In this document: one piece after another, positions 63,593 through 64,000 of the stretch
Layout: every line of letters begins with the position of its first letter
How positions within the stretch are numbered: the stretch's first letter is position 1
Assembly: GCF_018614575.1 (NCBI RefSeq)
Contig: NZ_JAGGOJ010000002.1
Coordinates: 1 to 64,000 of the forward strand
Length of the DNA: 64,000 nucleotides
From: Streptomyces sp. ISL-10
GTDB lineage: Bacteria; Actinomycetota; Actinomycetes; Streptomycetales; Streptomycetaceae
Direction: 5' to 3'
Position numbers and translations under genes: made by a program
The notes under the pieces: generated by a model
The model's input: the letters and a program-made list of their open reading frames with translations, nothing else
Told to the model about the DNA's origin: nothing
Database searches by the model: none

Positions 63593-64000
63593 GTGCCACA
63601 CCCCGAAGCCATGACCGACACCGGCGCGGAAGAGGCTTCCCCGCCCGGCTCAGGCCCGGAGGACACCCTCCATCTACGCCTGCCCGACGAGTTCCGCACG
63701 CTCTTCCACCAAGGCGCCCACAGCAGCGTTTCTCGCGCGAAACAGATCTCCGTGTCCGCCCAGGACCTCTTGGTCGCCCCGGCAGACCTGTTGGACAGCC
63801 CGGCGGACTGGGGACCGGTGAGCACCCCCGCCGGTGAGTTCCACCTCGTTCCCGTACGTCCGGAACGGGACCTTGCGCTGATCACCCGCTGGATGAACGA
63901 CCCGTCCGTTGCCGCCTTCTGGGAGCTGGACGGACCCGAGTCCGTCACGGCCGCGCACCTGCGCGGCCAGTGCGACGGAGACGGCCGCAGCGTCCCCTGC
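63593..64000 (+). CDS. Siderophore N-acyltransferase (RhbD/IucB type), truncated by window end
   Basis: At least 136 codons are present and the gene runs off the window. It starts at GTG 63593, 9 nt after GGAG. The region FHLVPVRPERDLALITRWM then NDPSVAAFWELDGP is the signature of the GNAT-like acetyltransferases that acylate N-hydroxylysine-type or diamine precursors of NIS siderophores. It is 66 nt downstream of the synthetase gene and continues the siderophore operon. Confidence 0.88.
   Translation, partial: MPHPEAMTDTGAEEASPPGSGPEDTLHLRLPDEFRTLFHQGAHSSVSRAKQISVSAQDLLVAPADLLDSPADWGPVSTPAGEFHLVPVRPERDLALITRWMNDPSVAAFWELDGPESVTAAHLRGQCDGDGRSVPC

Overview
The window is a high-GC chromosomal segment from a Streptomyces. 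Gene order and content (osaA-osaB-ftsK, rimO-pgsA-cinA-clgR, recA-recX, gluDCBA/gluRK, miaB-miaA-dapF, rshA, hflX) match, from memory, the conserved core of Streptomyces coelicolor around SCO5747-SCO5801. No database search was possible, so this synteny is recalled and not computed.

Layout. 1-305: a terminator, a tRNA-Thr(GGT) with its promoter, and a bidirectional terminator. 305-9.6 kb: a minus-strand SpoIIE-type phosphatase with an RsbW-like head, divergent from the giant HAMP-array hybrid kinase osaA and the response regulator osaB (osmoadaptation). 9.7-17.5 kb: ftsK, a RodZ-like membrane HTH protein, the overlapping rimO-pgsA-cinA operon, clgR and a Dps protein. 17.6-25.6 kb: a small membrane protein, then on the minus strand an SDR oxidoreductase, nei and the large helicase lhr, then an AraC regulator. 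25.6-30.1 kb is accessory: two oxidoreductases in an operon, an IS5-family transposase remnant and azlCD. 30.4-35 kb: an alpha-toroid-like protein, DUF3046, an AI-2E-family transporter, then recA (SOS box) and recX. 35.3-38 kb, minus strand: an FAD monooxygenase, a cysteine-containing leader peptide, cysteine dioxygenase and a rhodanese. 38.2-45.3 kb: the glutamate ABC importer, the divergent gluRK two-component system and an orphan TAXI-type binding protein. 45.4-57 kb: miaB, an extradiol-dioxygenase-like protein, two small minus-strand proteins, miaA, a membrane protein, dapF, rshA, a secreted M1 peptidase and hflX. 57.1-59.9 kb: two tandem paralogous lipoprotein serine proteases. 60.2-64 kb: the start of an NRPS-independent siderophore operon (class III aminotransferase, IucA/IucC synthetase, acyltransferase cut by the window end).

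Functional themes are translation and tRNA maturation (tRNA-Thr, rimO, miaA, miaB, hflX), DNA maintenance (ftsK, recA, recX, lhr, nei), stress signalling (osaAB, phosphatase, clgR, dps, rshA), glutamate sensing and uptake, cysteine catabolism and iron acquisition.

The observations most worth a second look are: a short ORF ending CVCRPSC with a promoter placed for leaderless translation, ahead of the cysteine dioxygenase-rhodanese pair; a tRNA-Thr lacking the C2:G71 pair; an orphan glutamate-type TAXI protein beside gluRK; an extended palindrome overlapping the SDR promoter inside the 3' end of nei; a tandem protease family with a shared Lys/Trp-rich domain; and a recurring pattern of TANNNT hexamers 7 nt before start codons, which implies leaderless mRNAs.
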